Assembly (NCBI RefSeq): GCF_900107645.1
Contig: NZ_FNQN01000003.1
Coordinates: 62,001 to 126,000, forward strand
Reading direction: 5' to 3'
Length of the DNA: 64,000 bases
Origin: Desulfuromusa kysingii
GTDB taxonomy: Bacteria > Desulfobacterota > Desulfuromonadia > Desulfuromonadales > Geopsychrobacteraceae
A program made the translations under genes and the position numbers. The notes below the pieces were generated by a model. The model did no database searches, was not told where the DNA came from, and was given only the letters and a program-made list of their open reading frames with translations. How positions within the stretch are numbered: the stretch's first letter is position 1; every line of letters begins with the position of its first letter. Positions 55,401 to 63,909 of the stretch are shown in pieces.

Positions 55401-55503
55401 GTGCTTGGTTTCCGGATATTCCTGCCGTAGTCAGGTTAAACGGATAGATGGGAAAAGGTTACATCATCCTCTTCAGGCTCTTCTTGGTTTTTTCGCAGAG
55501 TGA
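52444..55503 (+). CDS. ydiJ: YdiJ-type FAD/Fe-S D-2-hydroxyglutarate (2-hydroxyacid) dehydrogenase
   Basis: A 1019-aa oxidoreductase, matching E. coli YdiJ (1018 aa) along its whole length as I recall it, including TSNRATIGGMVNTDASGQGS and CNGNGLCFNYETSSPMCPS. The FAD-binding PCMH domain (about 55-275, with ARGGGTGTNG at 83-92) and the FAD-oxidase C-terminal domain (to about 540) are followed by Fe-S cysteines C578, C584, C594 and C673, C676, C679, C683, and a CCG-type domain with GCCGMAGTYGH. YdiJ oxidises D-2-hydroxyglutarate to 2-oxoglutarate and passes electrons to quinone or another carrier. A wider D-2-hydroxyacid range, such as lactate or glycolate, is not excluded. Its candidate operator links it to the GntR regulator. 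Confidence 0.9.
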   Translation: MIPKLTQQETIKPVYRLFLKALVQAGFAGEIETTYASRLAVATDNSVYQWLPQAVVFPCNTTDVALLMRLSQDPQYCCVSFSARGGGTGTNGQSLNDGIIVDTSRHMTRILDLNVEERWVRVEAGLVKDQLNDFLRPHGLFFSPELSTSNRATIGGMVNTDASGQGSLVYGKTSDHVLEITAVLEDGSVLDCHAVSGAALKAKRDLQDREGEIYRQVWSTSRELRSEIEETFPQLNRFLTGYDLKQVYDPETEGLNLARLLCGSEGTLGLVTEITLSLDPIPTCRNLVNVKYDSFEAALRTAPFMLQAEALSVETVDSKVLDLARQDIVWHSVRDLITDVPGKEVLGLNIVEFAGCDEVQIQHRVKALCTQLDDMITRGDRGVVGYQVCVDLSSVQAIYAMRKKAVGLLGNTSGKRKPVAFTEDTAVPPEHLADYINEFRALLDANNLAYGMFGHVDCGVLHVRPALDLCDPDDEILLRNISDQVVTLTAKYGGLMWGEHGRGFRSEYGPEFFGPILFAELRKIKGAFDPHNRLNPGKICTPLDSSSSLVSVDAVKRGSIDRQIPAATRDSFNAALDCNGNGLCFNYETSSPMCPSFKQTGDRRHSPKGRAALMREWLRLLEVAGVKVLAEEKAIEQGGISLKEHIHKVYNSLQKHNGRYDFSHEVMEAMQGCLACKACSSQCPVKVDVPDFRARFMQLYYQRYLRPAQDYLVSLVENYAPLMAKAPALFNFFLKCRWIQKITEWTVGMVDVPLLSYPNLQKKLSGHVATRFEWEELERLSPEERKKYVFVVQDPFTSYYDAEVVADLVLLIEKLGYHPRLVPFVPNGKPKHIKGFLRSFKKTAVKSADFLNRVQKLGIPMIGPDPAMVLCYRDEYAQVLAENRTDFNVLLIQEWLLSILDQVPSHPSSTQKFYLFGHCTEKTAIPSTHDDWSRIFHHFGASLEPLAVGCCGMAGTYGHAAKNLTDSRDIYAMSWQPALANLPEQQCLVSGYSCRSQVKRIDGKRLHHPLQALLGFFAE

Positions 55504-55719
55504 TGGCTATGGTTTTACTTGAACCCCCGATTAGGGCTCCTGCCTCGCCCGCTTTTTGGGGCAGTTTGAAACATGAAAAAATGTGATCCATGAGTTCTGG
55601 TTCCGCTGAAACGCTGGACCCAGAAGTTTTGATTTGAGCAAAGCAAGGAATTTCTAAAAAATTAATATTGCTATTTTGAATAGCATCAACCGATCTAACA
55701 ATGATAAGGAGATCATCGT

Positions 55720-57153
55720 ATGGCACTGAATAAAAACTACATTAATGGTGAGTGGGTTGAAAGTAATGACGTTAATCTTGATATCAATCCTTCCGATACA
55801 AATGACATCATTGGGGAATATGCAAGAGCGGATGAACAACAGACCAATGATGCAATTCAAGCTGCAAAAGCAGCTAGGAACGTTTGGCGTGACGTTTGTG
55901 TGAATGAAAAAAGTATTATTCTTGATAATATCGGCAGTGAAATCCTTGCCCGGAAAACCGAACTGGCAACATTGCTCGCCCGCGAAGAAGGGAAAACACT
56001 TCCTGAAGCAACCGGTGAAGTTGTTCGTGCAGGAATGATATTTAAGTTTTTTTCCGGTGAAGCGGTCCGTTTGACGGGGGATATTCTGGCCTCTACTCGC
56101 CCAGGTCTCAATGTTGAAATCACCCGTGAGCCAGTTGGTGTGATTGGGGTGATCTCTCCTTGGAATTTCCCTATTGCTATCCCTGCGTGGAAGATTGCTC
56201 CGGCTCTTGCCTTTGGCAATACTGTAGTTCTTAAGTCAGCAGACTTGGTCCCTGCATCGGCCTGGGCTCTTGCCGAAATTATTTCACGAGCAGGGCTTCC
56301 TGCTGGGGCCTTCAACTTGGTTATGGGCTCTGGCTCCAAAGTTGGAGATACAATCGTGAATTCACCTGACATTGATGCTGTCACTTTTACTGGATCTGAC
56401 GCCATTGGCAATGGTATTCGCGGCAAAGTTGCCGGTCGTGGTGCAAAGGTTCAACTGGAAATGGGTGGCAAAAACCCTCTAGTTGTTCTTGATGATGCCG
56501 ATCTTGACACTGCCATCAATGCTGCGGTTGATGGTGCTTTTTTCGGCACCGGTCAACGTTGTACTGCATCGAGCCGCTTGATCGTCACTGAAGGGATTCA
56601 TGACGCTTTTGTTGCCGGGGTTATCGAACGTCTTCAGGGCCTACGGACTGGTCATGCGCTGGACTCAAAAAGTCAGATTGGGCCTGTCTCCAGCCAAGCA
56701 CAATTACAAACAGATTTGGAATATATCTCTATTGGGAAAGAGGAAGGAGCCCACCTTGCCTATGGTGGCGAGCTATTGCAGCGTGACACCCCAGGCTATT
56801 ATTTATCTCCAGCGCTTTTTACTGAAACAGATAACGATATGCGCCTCAACCGAGAAGAGGTTTTTGGGCCAGTTGCTACGGTTATCCGCGCTAAAAACTA
56901 TGAAGAGGCTTTGGAACTGGCAAACGACACCCGTTTTGGTCTCACTTCCGGAATTTGTACGACATCTTTAGAGTCTAGCAAGGATTTTAAACGCAATTCT
57001 GAGGCAGGGATGGTGATGGTCAATTTGCCGACCGCCGGTATCGATTATCATGTCCCATTTGGTGGGAGAAAAAATTCAAGTTACGGTTCTCGCGAACAGG
57101 GATCCTACGCTCGAGAGTTTTTTACAATCGTCAAGACTTGCTACATCGGGTAA
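55720..57153 (+). CDS. NAD(P)-aldehyde dehydrogenase, 2-oxoglutarate-semialdehyde-dehydrogenase-like
   Basis: A 477-aa enzyme that turns an aldehyde into a carboxylate. Active-site residues are visible: Asn149 (SPWNF), Lys172, Glu247 (LEMGG) and nucleophile Cys281 (GQRCTASS). The opening NYINGEWVES and NPSDTNDIIGEYARAD, with MVMVNLPTAGIDYHVPFGGRK near the end (in parts), resemble sugar-acid-pathway enzymes that oxidise 2,5-dioxovalerate to 2-oxoglutarate. Succinic-semialdehyde dehydrogenase is the other strong possibility. AAGGAG precedes ATG 55720. It lies 216 nt after the FAD/Fe-S gene and is followed by a terminator. Confidence 0.92.
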   Translation: MALNKNYINGEWVESNDVNLDINPSDTNDIIGEYARADEQQTNDAIQAAKAARNVWRDVCVNEKSIILDNIGSEILARKTELATLLAREEGKTLPEATGEVVRAGMIFKFFSGEAVRLTGDILASTRPGLNVEITREPVGVIGVISPWNFPIAIPAWKIAPALAFGNTVVLKSADLVPASAWALAEIISRAGLPAGAFNLVMGSGSKVGDTIVNSPDIDAVTFTGSDAIGNGIRGKVAGRGAKVQLEMGGKNPLVVLDDADLDTAINAAVDGAFFGTGQRCTASSRLIVTEGIHDAFVAGVIERLQGLRTGHALDSKSQIGPVSSQAQLQTDLEYISIGKEEGAHLAYGGELLQRDTPGYYLSPALFTETDNDMRLNREEVFGPVATVIRAKNYEEALELANDTRFGLTSGICTTSLESSKDFKRNSEAGMVMVNLPTAGIDYHVPFGGRKNSSYGSREQGSYAREFFTIVKTCYIG

Positions 57154-57180
57154 AAATAGATCGTCAGATTTATAATCTTA

Positions 57181-57212
57181 AAGCGCTACTGGTTGAAAAC
57201 AGTAGCGCTTGT
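57181..57212 (+). terminator. Terminator of the aldehyde dehydrogenase gene
   Basis: AAGCGCTACTG (57181-57191) pairs perfectly with CAGTAGCGCTT (57200-57210) over an 8-nt loop; only GTATTAG follows, so the T-tract is weak. It closes the catabolic region before the convergent cytochrome gene. Confidence 0.65.
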
Positions 57213-57243
57213 ATTAGATCAAGGCCAAGAACATCAAGAGTGA

Positions 57244-57819
57244 TTATTTTACATGGCAACCACTACATTTAGTCGGTCCACCTTGCTCTTTGTGGCAATC
57301 TTTGCACAACTTGTGTGCGGTGTCCTTTCCCAGTTCAAAGGGACCAGGAGGGTTATCACCGTGACAGGTTGCACAACCATACATTTCACCGTGTTCGGCG
57401 TGAGGCAGGGTGACATTGCCATTTTTATTTTCAATCACCACTGTCTCGGGAGCTTTAATCCCTGAAGCTGCAGTTTTCACACTGGTTATCAGATCTGTCC
57501 CTTCTTGTTTGATCTGTTTGCCAACCTCAACAGCCTTTTCTTTAGCCGTTGCTGTTGCTACGGTCAAATCTTCTTTTGCCGTGGTAACGACCTCTTTAAC
57601 CGTCTCTTCTGCCGCCACGCCTGCATCTTTGACTAGCTGAGATCCGGCTTCGACCATTTTTGTCGCTTGGGTGGCAGCTTCGTTTGCAGATTTTTTGACT
57701 TGTTCAACGGCGGATGCTTTTTCTGCTGGGACAGGAGCTGGTGTTGTGGTTGTTTCCTTTTCGCCACAACCTACCATTAGAAGTCCGCAGACTAATAAAA
57801 CGAGCCAACATGTTTTCAT
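57244..57819 (-). CDS. Trihaem c-type cytochrome lipoprotein with LEA-like spacer
   Basis: A 191-aa exported protein. The lipobox MVGC puts Cys18 as lipid anchor. Residues 33-122 form a long Ala/Lys/Thr/Glu-rich helical spacer with repeating KSANEAATQATKMVEAG-type heptads, like LEA or apolipoprotein-type repeats. The C-terminal 60 residues hold three haem sites: CATCH (149-153), CKDCH (172-176) and CSGCH (185-189), with extra histidines (H140, H143, H169) as possible sixth ligands, as in cytochrome c7/class III. It likely carries electrons in the periplasm at the membrane surface. AGGAGG stands before the start. Confidence 0.88.
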   Translation of the reverse strand: MKTCWLVLLVCGLLMVGCGEKETTTTPAPVPAEKASAVEQVKKSANEAATQATKMVEAGSQLVKDAGVAAEETVKEVVTTAKEDLTVATATAKEKAVEVGKQIKQEGTDLITSVKTAASGIKAPETVVIENKNGNVTLPHAEHGEMYGCATCHGDNPPGPFELGKDTAHKLCKDCHKEQGGPTKCSGCHVK

Positions 57820-58108
57820 TTATTCCTCCTTTTAACGTTAATAAAATATGCACGGTTTAACAGTAAGAATAACAGGTAAACATCGTTATTATACCTGCTG
57901 ACTTTTTTTATAAAGATGTTGATTTGTCCGTTATAACATATAACCTTTTTCCTTCAAGGGATGACTGAACTTTTTGCTTTTGAATTTAACCCTTAATGAT
58001 CGTCTAATCCTAGCTAACAAGCCATTCTATCGCAGCGGAAAGCGATTGACATTGATGGCTTTCTATGATCTTCTAGGTCGCTGTTTAACCTGACTTGGAT
58101 ATGTTTTA

Positions 58109-59152
58109 ATGCAGCTGACTGATTTTGATTTTTTGCTCCCCGATGAGTTGATAGCACAGGTTCCTGCTACGCAGCGTGATGGTTCACGCCTGCTATGCCT
58201 GAAGCGTCAATCTGCGACGATAGCAGCAAGGCAATTTGTCGATATTCCGGAATACTTTGAGCGTGGCGATGTTCTGGTGATTAATGATACCAAGGTTATC
58301 CCGGCCCGTCTGCTTGGCCAAAAGCTGACAGGAGGGAAGGTTGAAATCTTTCTGGTACGCAAAGTCGCAGGTGTTGCATCCACTGACGCTGATGAATGGC
58401 TTTGTCTCACCAAAAGCTCTAAACCATTACGGGTTGGAACTGTTGTTCAGTTTACGGCGGAGTTTTCAGCGGAAGTTTTGGACGAGATGGACGCTCCGTA
58501 TCGCTTGGTCCGCTTTCACTGTCCCGGTGACTTCATGCAGATGGTTGACAAGGTTGGTCATCTACCGTTACCACCATATATTAAGCGTGATGACAGTCGG
58601 GAAGACCGCTCTCGCTATCAGACCGTTTTTGCCAATCAAGAAGGTGCTGTGGCAGCACCGACTGCTGGGTTGCACTTTACGACGGAAATTTTGCAGCAAT
58701 TAACTGCCGCAGGCGTTGAAATCGTCAATTTAACTCTGCATGTCGGGTTGGGAACCTTTCTCCCTGTTCGTGTGGATGATATTTGCCAGCATAAAATGCA
58801 CTCTGAGCTTTACTCAATTTCCGCTGCAACAGCGGCTGCAGTCAATCTGGCACATCAAGAAGGTCGTCGGGTTTTTGCTTTAGGAACAACCAGCGCCAGG
58901 GCTCTTGAAACCGCGGCAACAGCCGATGGTTTGTTACGATCAGGAGCGGGGGAGAGTGAAATTTTTATTTATCCGGGATATAAATTTAAGATTGTTGACG
59001 CTTTGATTACCAACTTTCACCTCCCCAAGTCGACATTGTTGATGCTGGTTTCTGCTTTTGCCGGGCGTGAATTTATTTTAACGGCTTATCGTCAAGCGAT
59101 TGAAAAACGTTTTCGTTTTTTTAGTTATGGCGACTGCATGTTGATTTTATGA
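58109..59152 (+). CDS. queA: S-adenosylmethionine:tRNA ribosyltransferase-isomerase
   Basis: QueA transfers ribose from S-adenosylmethionine to preQ1 in tRNA, making epoxyqueuosine. Family motifs are visible: DFDFLLPDELIAQ at the N-terminus, LVINDTKVIPARL near 53, GAVAAPTAGLHFT near 184 and TNFHLPKSTLLMLVSAF near 304. Length 347 aa is normal. ATG 58109 lacks a strong ribosome-binding site. It is followed after 12 nt by tgt, the enzyme acting just before it, in the usual queuosine cluster. Confidence 0.97.
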   Translation: MQLTDFDFLLPDELIAQVPATQRDGSRLLCLKRQSATIAARQFVDIPEYFERGDVLVINDTKVIPARLLGQKLTGGKVEIFLVRKVAGVASTDADEWLCLTKSSKPLRVGTVVQFTAEFSAEVLDEMDAPYRLVRFHCPGDFMQMVDKVGHLPLPPYIKRDDSREDRSRYQTVFANQEGAVAAPTAGLHFTTEILQQLTAAGVEIVNLTLHVGLGTFLPVRVDDICQHKMHSELYSISAATAAAVNLAHQEGRRVFALGTTSARALETAATADGLLRSGAGESEIFIYPGYKFKIVDALITNFHLPKSTLLMLVSAFAGREFILTAYRQAIEKRFRFFSYGDCMLIL

Positions 59153-60301
<1,149 letters not shown>

Positions 60302-60341
60302 ACACTCGTTTTATCTAAAACACTTTTAAGGAGGTACTCAC

Positions 60342-60650
60342 ATGGCAACAGAGGCTTTTGCAATGGCAGGGGGCGCGGCAGCCCAAGGAACAGGCGGACA
60401 ATATCAGGGAATCATTATGCTGGTAGCGATGTTTGCCATCTTCTATTTTTTACTGATTCGACCACAGCAAAAACGAGCCAAACAACAGAGGGAACTTGTT
60501 GGTGGACTCAAGGCTGGGGACACGGTTGTCTCTGCTGGCGGTATCCACGGTAAAATAACGGCTGTAGATGAAACAACCGTTACTCTTGAAGTTGCAACCG
60601 GTGTGAAGATAAAGATGAACCGTGCTTCTATTACTGAGGTCAAGCAGTAG
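60342..60650 (+). CDS. yajC: Sec translocon accessory protein YajC
   Basis: YajC is the small membrane subunit associated with SecD-SecF. The 102-aa protein has an Ala/Gly-rich lead-in, one helix (about 26-45, MLVAMFAIFYFLLIRPQQKR) and a conserved cytoplasmic part (LKAGDTVVSAGGIHGKI near 63). TAAGGAGGT precedes ATG 60342. It is the first of the yajC-secD-secF trio. Confidence 0.96.
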   Translation: MATEAFAMAGGAAAQGTGGQYQGIIMLVAMFAIFYFLLIRPQQKRAKQQRELVGGLKAGDTVVSAGGIHGKITAVDETTVTLEVATGVKIKMNRASITEVKQ

Positions 60651-60698
60651 TCCGCTAGTTGAGTTGCCCATACATGCTTAAAGGGAGATACAAAGCAA

Positions 60699-62297
60699 AT
60701 GTCCAATAGTCTTAAATTCAGAAGTTTATTGGTTGTAGCCTGCCTGCTTCTGTCATTTTTTGCCATTGCACCGACATTGATGCAAAGCAGTTTACCCCAG
60801 TGGTGGACGAAGACCTTCAACCCCATTCAACTTGGGCTTGATTTGCAAGGTGGTATGCATCTGGTTCTTGGTGTTGATGTTGACAAGGCGGTTGAAAGTC
60901 GTATTGATACGATTATTGATCAGACAGAAGCCCAACTACGCGAGAAGGATATCATCTTTAAGCGGTTGGAGCGCCGTCAGGGGGATCGGCTTGTTGTGCT
61001 CGTTTATGACGCAGCAGAAGGTGCCAAAGTCGACGCATTGATGGCGGATGAATATCCAGCCTTGGAGCCTGAAACCTTTTCAGGCAGTGGCGGTTATATT
61101 GAAAAACATTTCCGCCTCAGCGATCAGGAAATTGAAAATATTCAGGACTATGCGGTCCGTCAGGCCTTGGAAACACTGCGTAACCGGGTTGACCAGTTTG
61201 GTGTCAGCGAGCCAACCTTGCAACGACAGAGTGGGAATCGTATCCTGATTCAGTTGCCTGGCGTTGAAGATCCAGAGCGGGCAATCTCTCTCCTTGGCAA
61301 GACCGCGCGGTTGGAATTTAAAATGGTTGATGAATCGGCGAATCTTCAAGATGCGGTAGCAGGTAAGGTTCCTGCCGGAAGTCAGCTGCTCTATGAACGA
61401 AATGTCAATCGCGCGACGGGAGCGACGACCGAAAAACCTCTAGTGGTTATTGATAAAACGGTATTGACCGGAGATCTTTTGTCCGATGCCAATGTGCGGA
61501 TTGATACCCGCTACAATGAACCCTATGTTTCCATCGAGTTTAATTCTGTTGGTGCCAAACGCTTTGACCAGATTACGGCAGCTAATGTCGGCAAACGGAT
61601 GGCAATCGTTTTGGATGACAATGTCTATTCCGCTCCGGTTATTCGTGAACGAATTGCTGGCGGTAGTGCGCAAATTTCTGGATCTTTCACGTCACAAGAA
61701 GCAACAGATTTAGCGATTGTCTTGCGCGCTGGTTCTCTTCCGGCCCCAGTTAAAATCCTTGAGAATCGGACAGTTGGCCCCTCATTAGGACATGATTCAA
61801 TTTCTAAAGGGATAAAATCAATCTGGGTCGGGGCAGCCTTAGTCGTTCTGGCAATGGTCATTTATTATCAGTTGTCTGGCATTGTTGCGGTGGTTGCGCT
61901 GGTCCTCAACCTCATTTTTATTACCGCAATGTTGGCAATGTTTGGGGCAACTCTGACGATGCCTGGGTTGGCTGGCGTGGTTTTGACCATCGGTATGGCG
62001 GTCGATGCGAACGTTTTGATTTTCGAACGGATTCGTGAGGAAGTTCGGCTTGGGAGAGCACCTAAACTTGCTCTGGATTCAGGCTATAGTAAAGCGTTCA
62101 TAACGATTATTGATGCCAACTTGACGACCCTTCTTGCGGCTTTAGTGCTGTTCCAGTTCGGGACAGGGCCGGTGCGGGGTTTTGCTGTCACCTTGTCGAT
62201 CGGTATTGTTGCGTCACTATTTACCGCAATCTTTGTTTCCCGAGTTATTTTTGATATTTTCTTGAAGGGCCGCGAAGTTAAGCGGCTCAGTATATAA
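60699..62297 (+). CDS. secD: Protein translocase subunit SecD
   Basis: SecD, with SecF, uses the proton motive force to complete protein export on the periplasmic side. The 532-aa sequence has a first helix (12-30), the periplasmic domain beginning QLGLDLQGGMHLVLGVDVD, and five further helices from about residue 370, with GLAGVVLTIGMAVDANVLIFERIREE near 428 holding the conserved Asp-Asn pair. GGGAGA is upstream of ATG 60699. secF follows after 13 nt. Confidence 0.97.
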   Translation: MSNSLKFRSLLVVACLLLSFFAIAPTLMQSSLPQWWTKTFNPIQLGLDLQGGMHLVLGVDVDKAVESRIDTIIDQTEAQLREKDIIFKRLERRQGDRLVVLVYDAAEGAKVDALMADEYPALEPETFSGSGGYIEKHFRLSDQEIENIQDYAVRQALETLRNRVDQFGVSEPTLQRQSGNRILIQLPGVEDPERAISLLGKTARLEFKMVDESANLQDAVAGKVPAGSQLLYERNVNRATGATTEKPLVVIDKTVLTGDLLSDANVRIDTRYNEPYVSIEFNSVGAKRFDQITAANVGKRMAIVLDDNVYSAPVIRERIAGGSAQISGSFTSQEATDLAIVLRAGSLPAPVKILENRTVGPSLGHDSISKGIKSIWVGAALVVLAMVIYYQLSGIVAVVALVLNLIFITAMLAMFGATLTMPGLAGVVLTIGMAVDANVLIFERIREEVRLGRAPKLALDSGYSKAFITIIDANLTTLLAALVLFQFGTGPVRGFAVTLSIGIVASLFTAIFVSRVIFDIFLKGREVKRLSI

Positions 62298-62310
62298 GGA
62301 GGCTGACGGC

Positions 62311-63219
62311 ATGCAGCTGATCAAGCCGGATACAAATATTGATTTTGTAAGTAAGCGCAAAATTGCACTCTGTGTTTCAATTGTGTTGATTGTCGTTGGT
62401 TTGCTTTCTCTGATTGTTAAGGGTGGCCCCAATTACGGCATCGACTTTGCCGGAGGGACGTTGGTTCAAGTTCAATTCACGCAACCGACGGATGCCTCTG
62501 CGATCAAAGACGCCTTACAGAAACTTGACCTTGGCACCCTTGTGGTTCAGTCATTCGGTGATAACCAGAATGAATTTCTGATTCGTGTTGAACAGAGCAC
62601 GACTGAGTTGCAGAGCCTTGCGCAACTTATTGAAAAAGAACTGGAGACCACTTATGAAACAGGTGGCGTTGATATCCGTCGTGTCGAGATGGTCGGTCCA
62701 CAGGTCGGTAAAGACCTGCGCACGAAAGGGCTGAAGGCAATTTTTTACGCCATGCTCGGACTTCTGGCTTATATCTCCTGGCGCTTTGAATTCCGTTTTG
62801 CGGTCGGTGCTATTGTGGCTCTGCTGCATGATGTGACAATAACTCTAGGGGTCTTCAGTCTTTTTGGTAAAGAGATTGATCTCCCTATTATCGCTGCATT
62901 TCTGGCGATCATTGGTTATTCATTGAACGATACGATCATTGTCTATGACCGTATTCGGGAAAATATGGGGAAACATCATAAAGAGAGCTTTCCGTTTATT
63001 GTCAATCGCAGCATTAATGAAACCCTTTCGCGTACGTTGTTGACATCAGGGACGACTCTCCTTGTCGTTCTTGCCCTGTTTGTGCTGGGTGGTGGCGTTA
63101 TTCATAACTTCGCTTTTGCCATGTTAATCGGCGTGTTGATTGGTACCTACTCATCGATTTTTGTCGCCAGTCCAATTCTGATCTTCTGGCACCAAAAAAA
63201 GCAAGCATCCGCTAAGTAG
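62311..63219 (+). CDS. secF: Protein translocase subunit SecF
   Basis: SecF completes the SecDF complex. The 302-aa protein has a first helix (20-38), a short periplasmic domain starting NYGIDFAGGTLVQVQF, and five helices with the motif IGYSLNDTIIVYDRIREN near 208. TAAGGAGG stands before ATG 62311. It is followed by a TPR protein 19 nt downstream. Confidence 0.97.
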   Translation: MQLIKPDTNIDFVSKRKIALCVSIVLIVVGLLSLIVKGGPNYGIDFAGGTLVQVQFTQPTDASAIKDALQKLDLGTLVVQSFGDNQNEFLIRVEQSTTELQSLAQLIEKELETTYETGGVDIRRVEMVGPQVGKDLRTKGLKAIFYAMLGLLAYISWRFEFRFAVGAIVALLHDVTITLGVFSLFGKEIDLPIIAAFLAIIGYSLNDTIIVYDRIRENMGKHHKESFPFIVNRSINETLSRTLLTSGTTLLVVLALFVLGGGVIHNFAFAMLIGVLIGTYSSIFVASPILIFWHQKKQASAK

Positions 63220-63238
63220 AGGTGGGATTGATACCGGT

Positions 63239-63820
63239 ATGAAGAAAGAGACACTCTTATTTGTTATCGTCGCTCTGGCCGCAGGAATCTTGATCGGAGT
63301 GATTGTGACGAACTTAAAAAAGGATTTGCCTCCTTCTGCCCCAGTGCAACAACCGGTGCCAGTTTCGGCACCGGTTGTCAACCAACAACAACAGACCTCT
63401 ATTCTTGAGGGAATTGTTACACGGGAACCGGAGAATCGAAATGCCTGGGTTGAGTTGGGACATAACTTTTTTGACTCAGACCAGCCGATGAAAGCGATCG
63501 AAGCCTATTCGAAGGCTCTTGATCTTAATGGTAACGATCCAGATCTTCTGACTGATCAAGGGGTGATGTTTCGTCGGGTAGGTTGGTATGACAGGGCGAT
63601 CAAAAACTTTGAAGAGGCCAGTCGTATCGATCGTCATCATAAGCAGAGTCTGTATAACCTTGGCATTGTCTATCGTTATGATCTCCAGGATTTTCCCAAG
63701 GCGATTCGTGCTTGGGAGCAGTTGCTTGCAATAGACCCTGATAATCCTGGCGCGAGTCAGATTCGTGCAGAGCTTGATTTTTTGAAAAATCATCCTGAAA
63801 TTCCTAAACAATCCCAATAA
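63239..63820 (+). CDS. Membrane-anchored TPR protein
   Basis: A 193-aa protein with an N-terminal anchor (residues 5-26), a Pro/Gln-rich linker (30-50) and three TPR units from about 55 to 175 (NAWVELGHNFFDSDQPMKAIEAYSKAL, in parts, then DLLTDQGVMFRRVGWYDRAIKNFEEA and SLYNLGIVYRYDLQDFPKAIRAW). It is presumably an adaptor on the periplasmic face, encoded after SecDF, but its partner is unknown. ATG 63239 lacks a strong ribosome-binding site. A terminator follows. Confidence 0.85.
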   Translation: MKKETLLFVIVALAAGILIGVIVTNLKKDLPPSAPVQQPVPVSAPVVNQQQQTSILEGIVTREPENRNAWVELGHNFFDSDQPMKAIEAYSKALDLNGNDPDLLTDQGVMFRRVGWYDRAIKNFEEASRIDRHHKQSLYNLGIVYRYDLQDFPKAIRAWEQLLAIDPDNPGASQIRAELDFLKNHPEIPKQSQ

Positions 63821-63830
63821 TTATAAACAC

Positions 63831-63862
63831 CAGGCCGGGCCATTGTCCCGGCCTGTTTATTT
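63831..63862 (+). terminator. Terminator after the secDF-TPR genes
   Basis: CAGGCCGGG (63831-63839) pairs perfectly with CCCGGCCTG (63847-63855) and is followed by TTTATTTAT. It closes the transcript that began at or before queA/yajC. Confidence 0.88.
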
Positions 63863-63909
63863 ATAGCTGATGAAAAATTCACGACTGTAGTGAGGTGAAA
63901 GTTGGTTTG

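Noticed and set aside
52444-55503. Naming the FAD/Fe-S enzyme D-lactate dehydrogenase or glycolate oxidase
   Set aside because: Length and motifs follow the single-chain YdiJ class, unlike the separate-subunit GlcDEF or the shorter Dld; substrate width is left open.
55670-55684. GCTATT-TTG-AATAGC palindrome before the aldehyde dehydrogenase gene
   Set aside because: It does not match the GTTGC-NN-GCAAC motif and is AT-rich enough to occur by chance.
55436-55726. Minus-strand 96-codon frame across the ydiJ-ALDH gap
   Set aside because: It overlaps the conserved ends of both flanking genes in antisense and has no family features.
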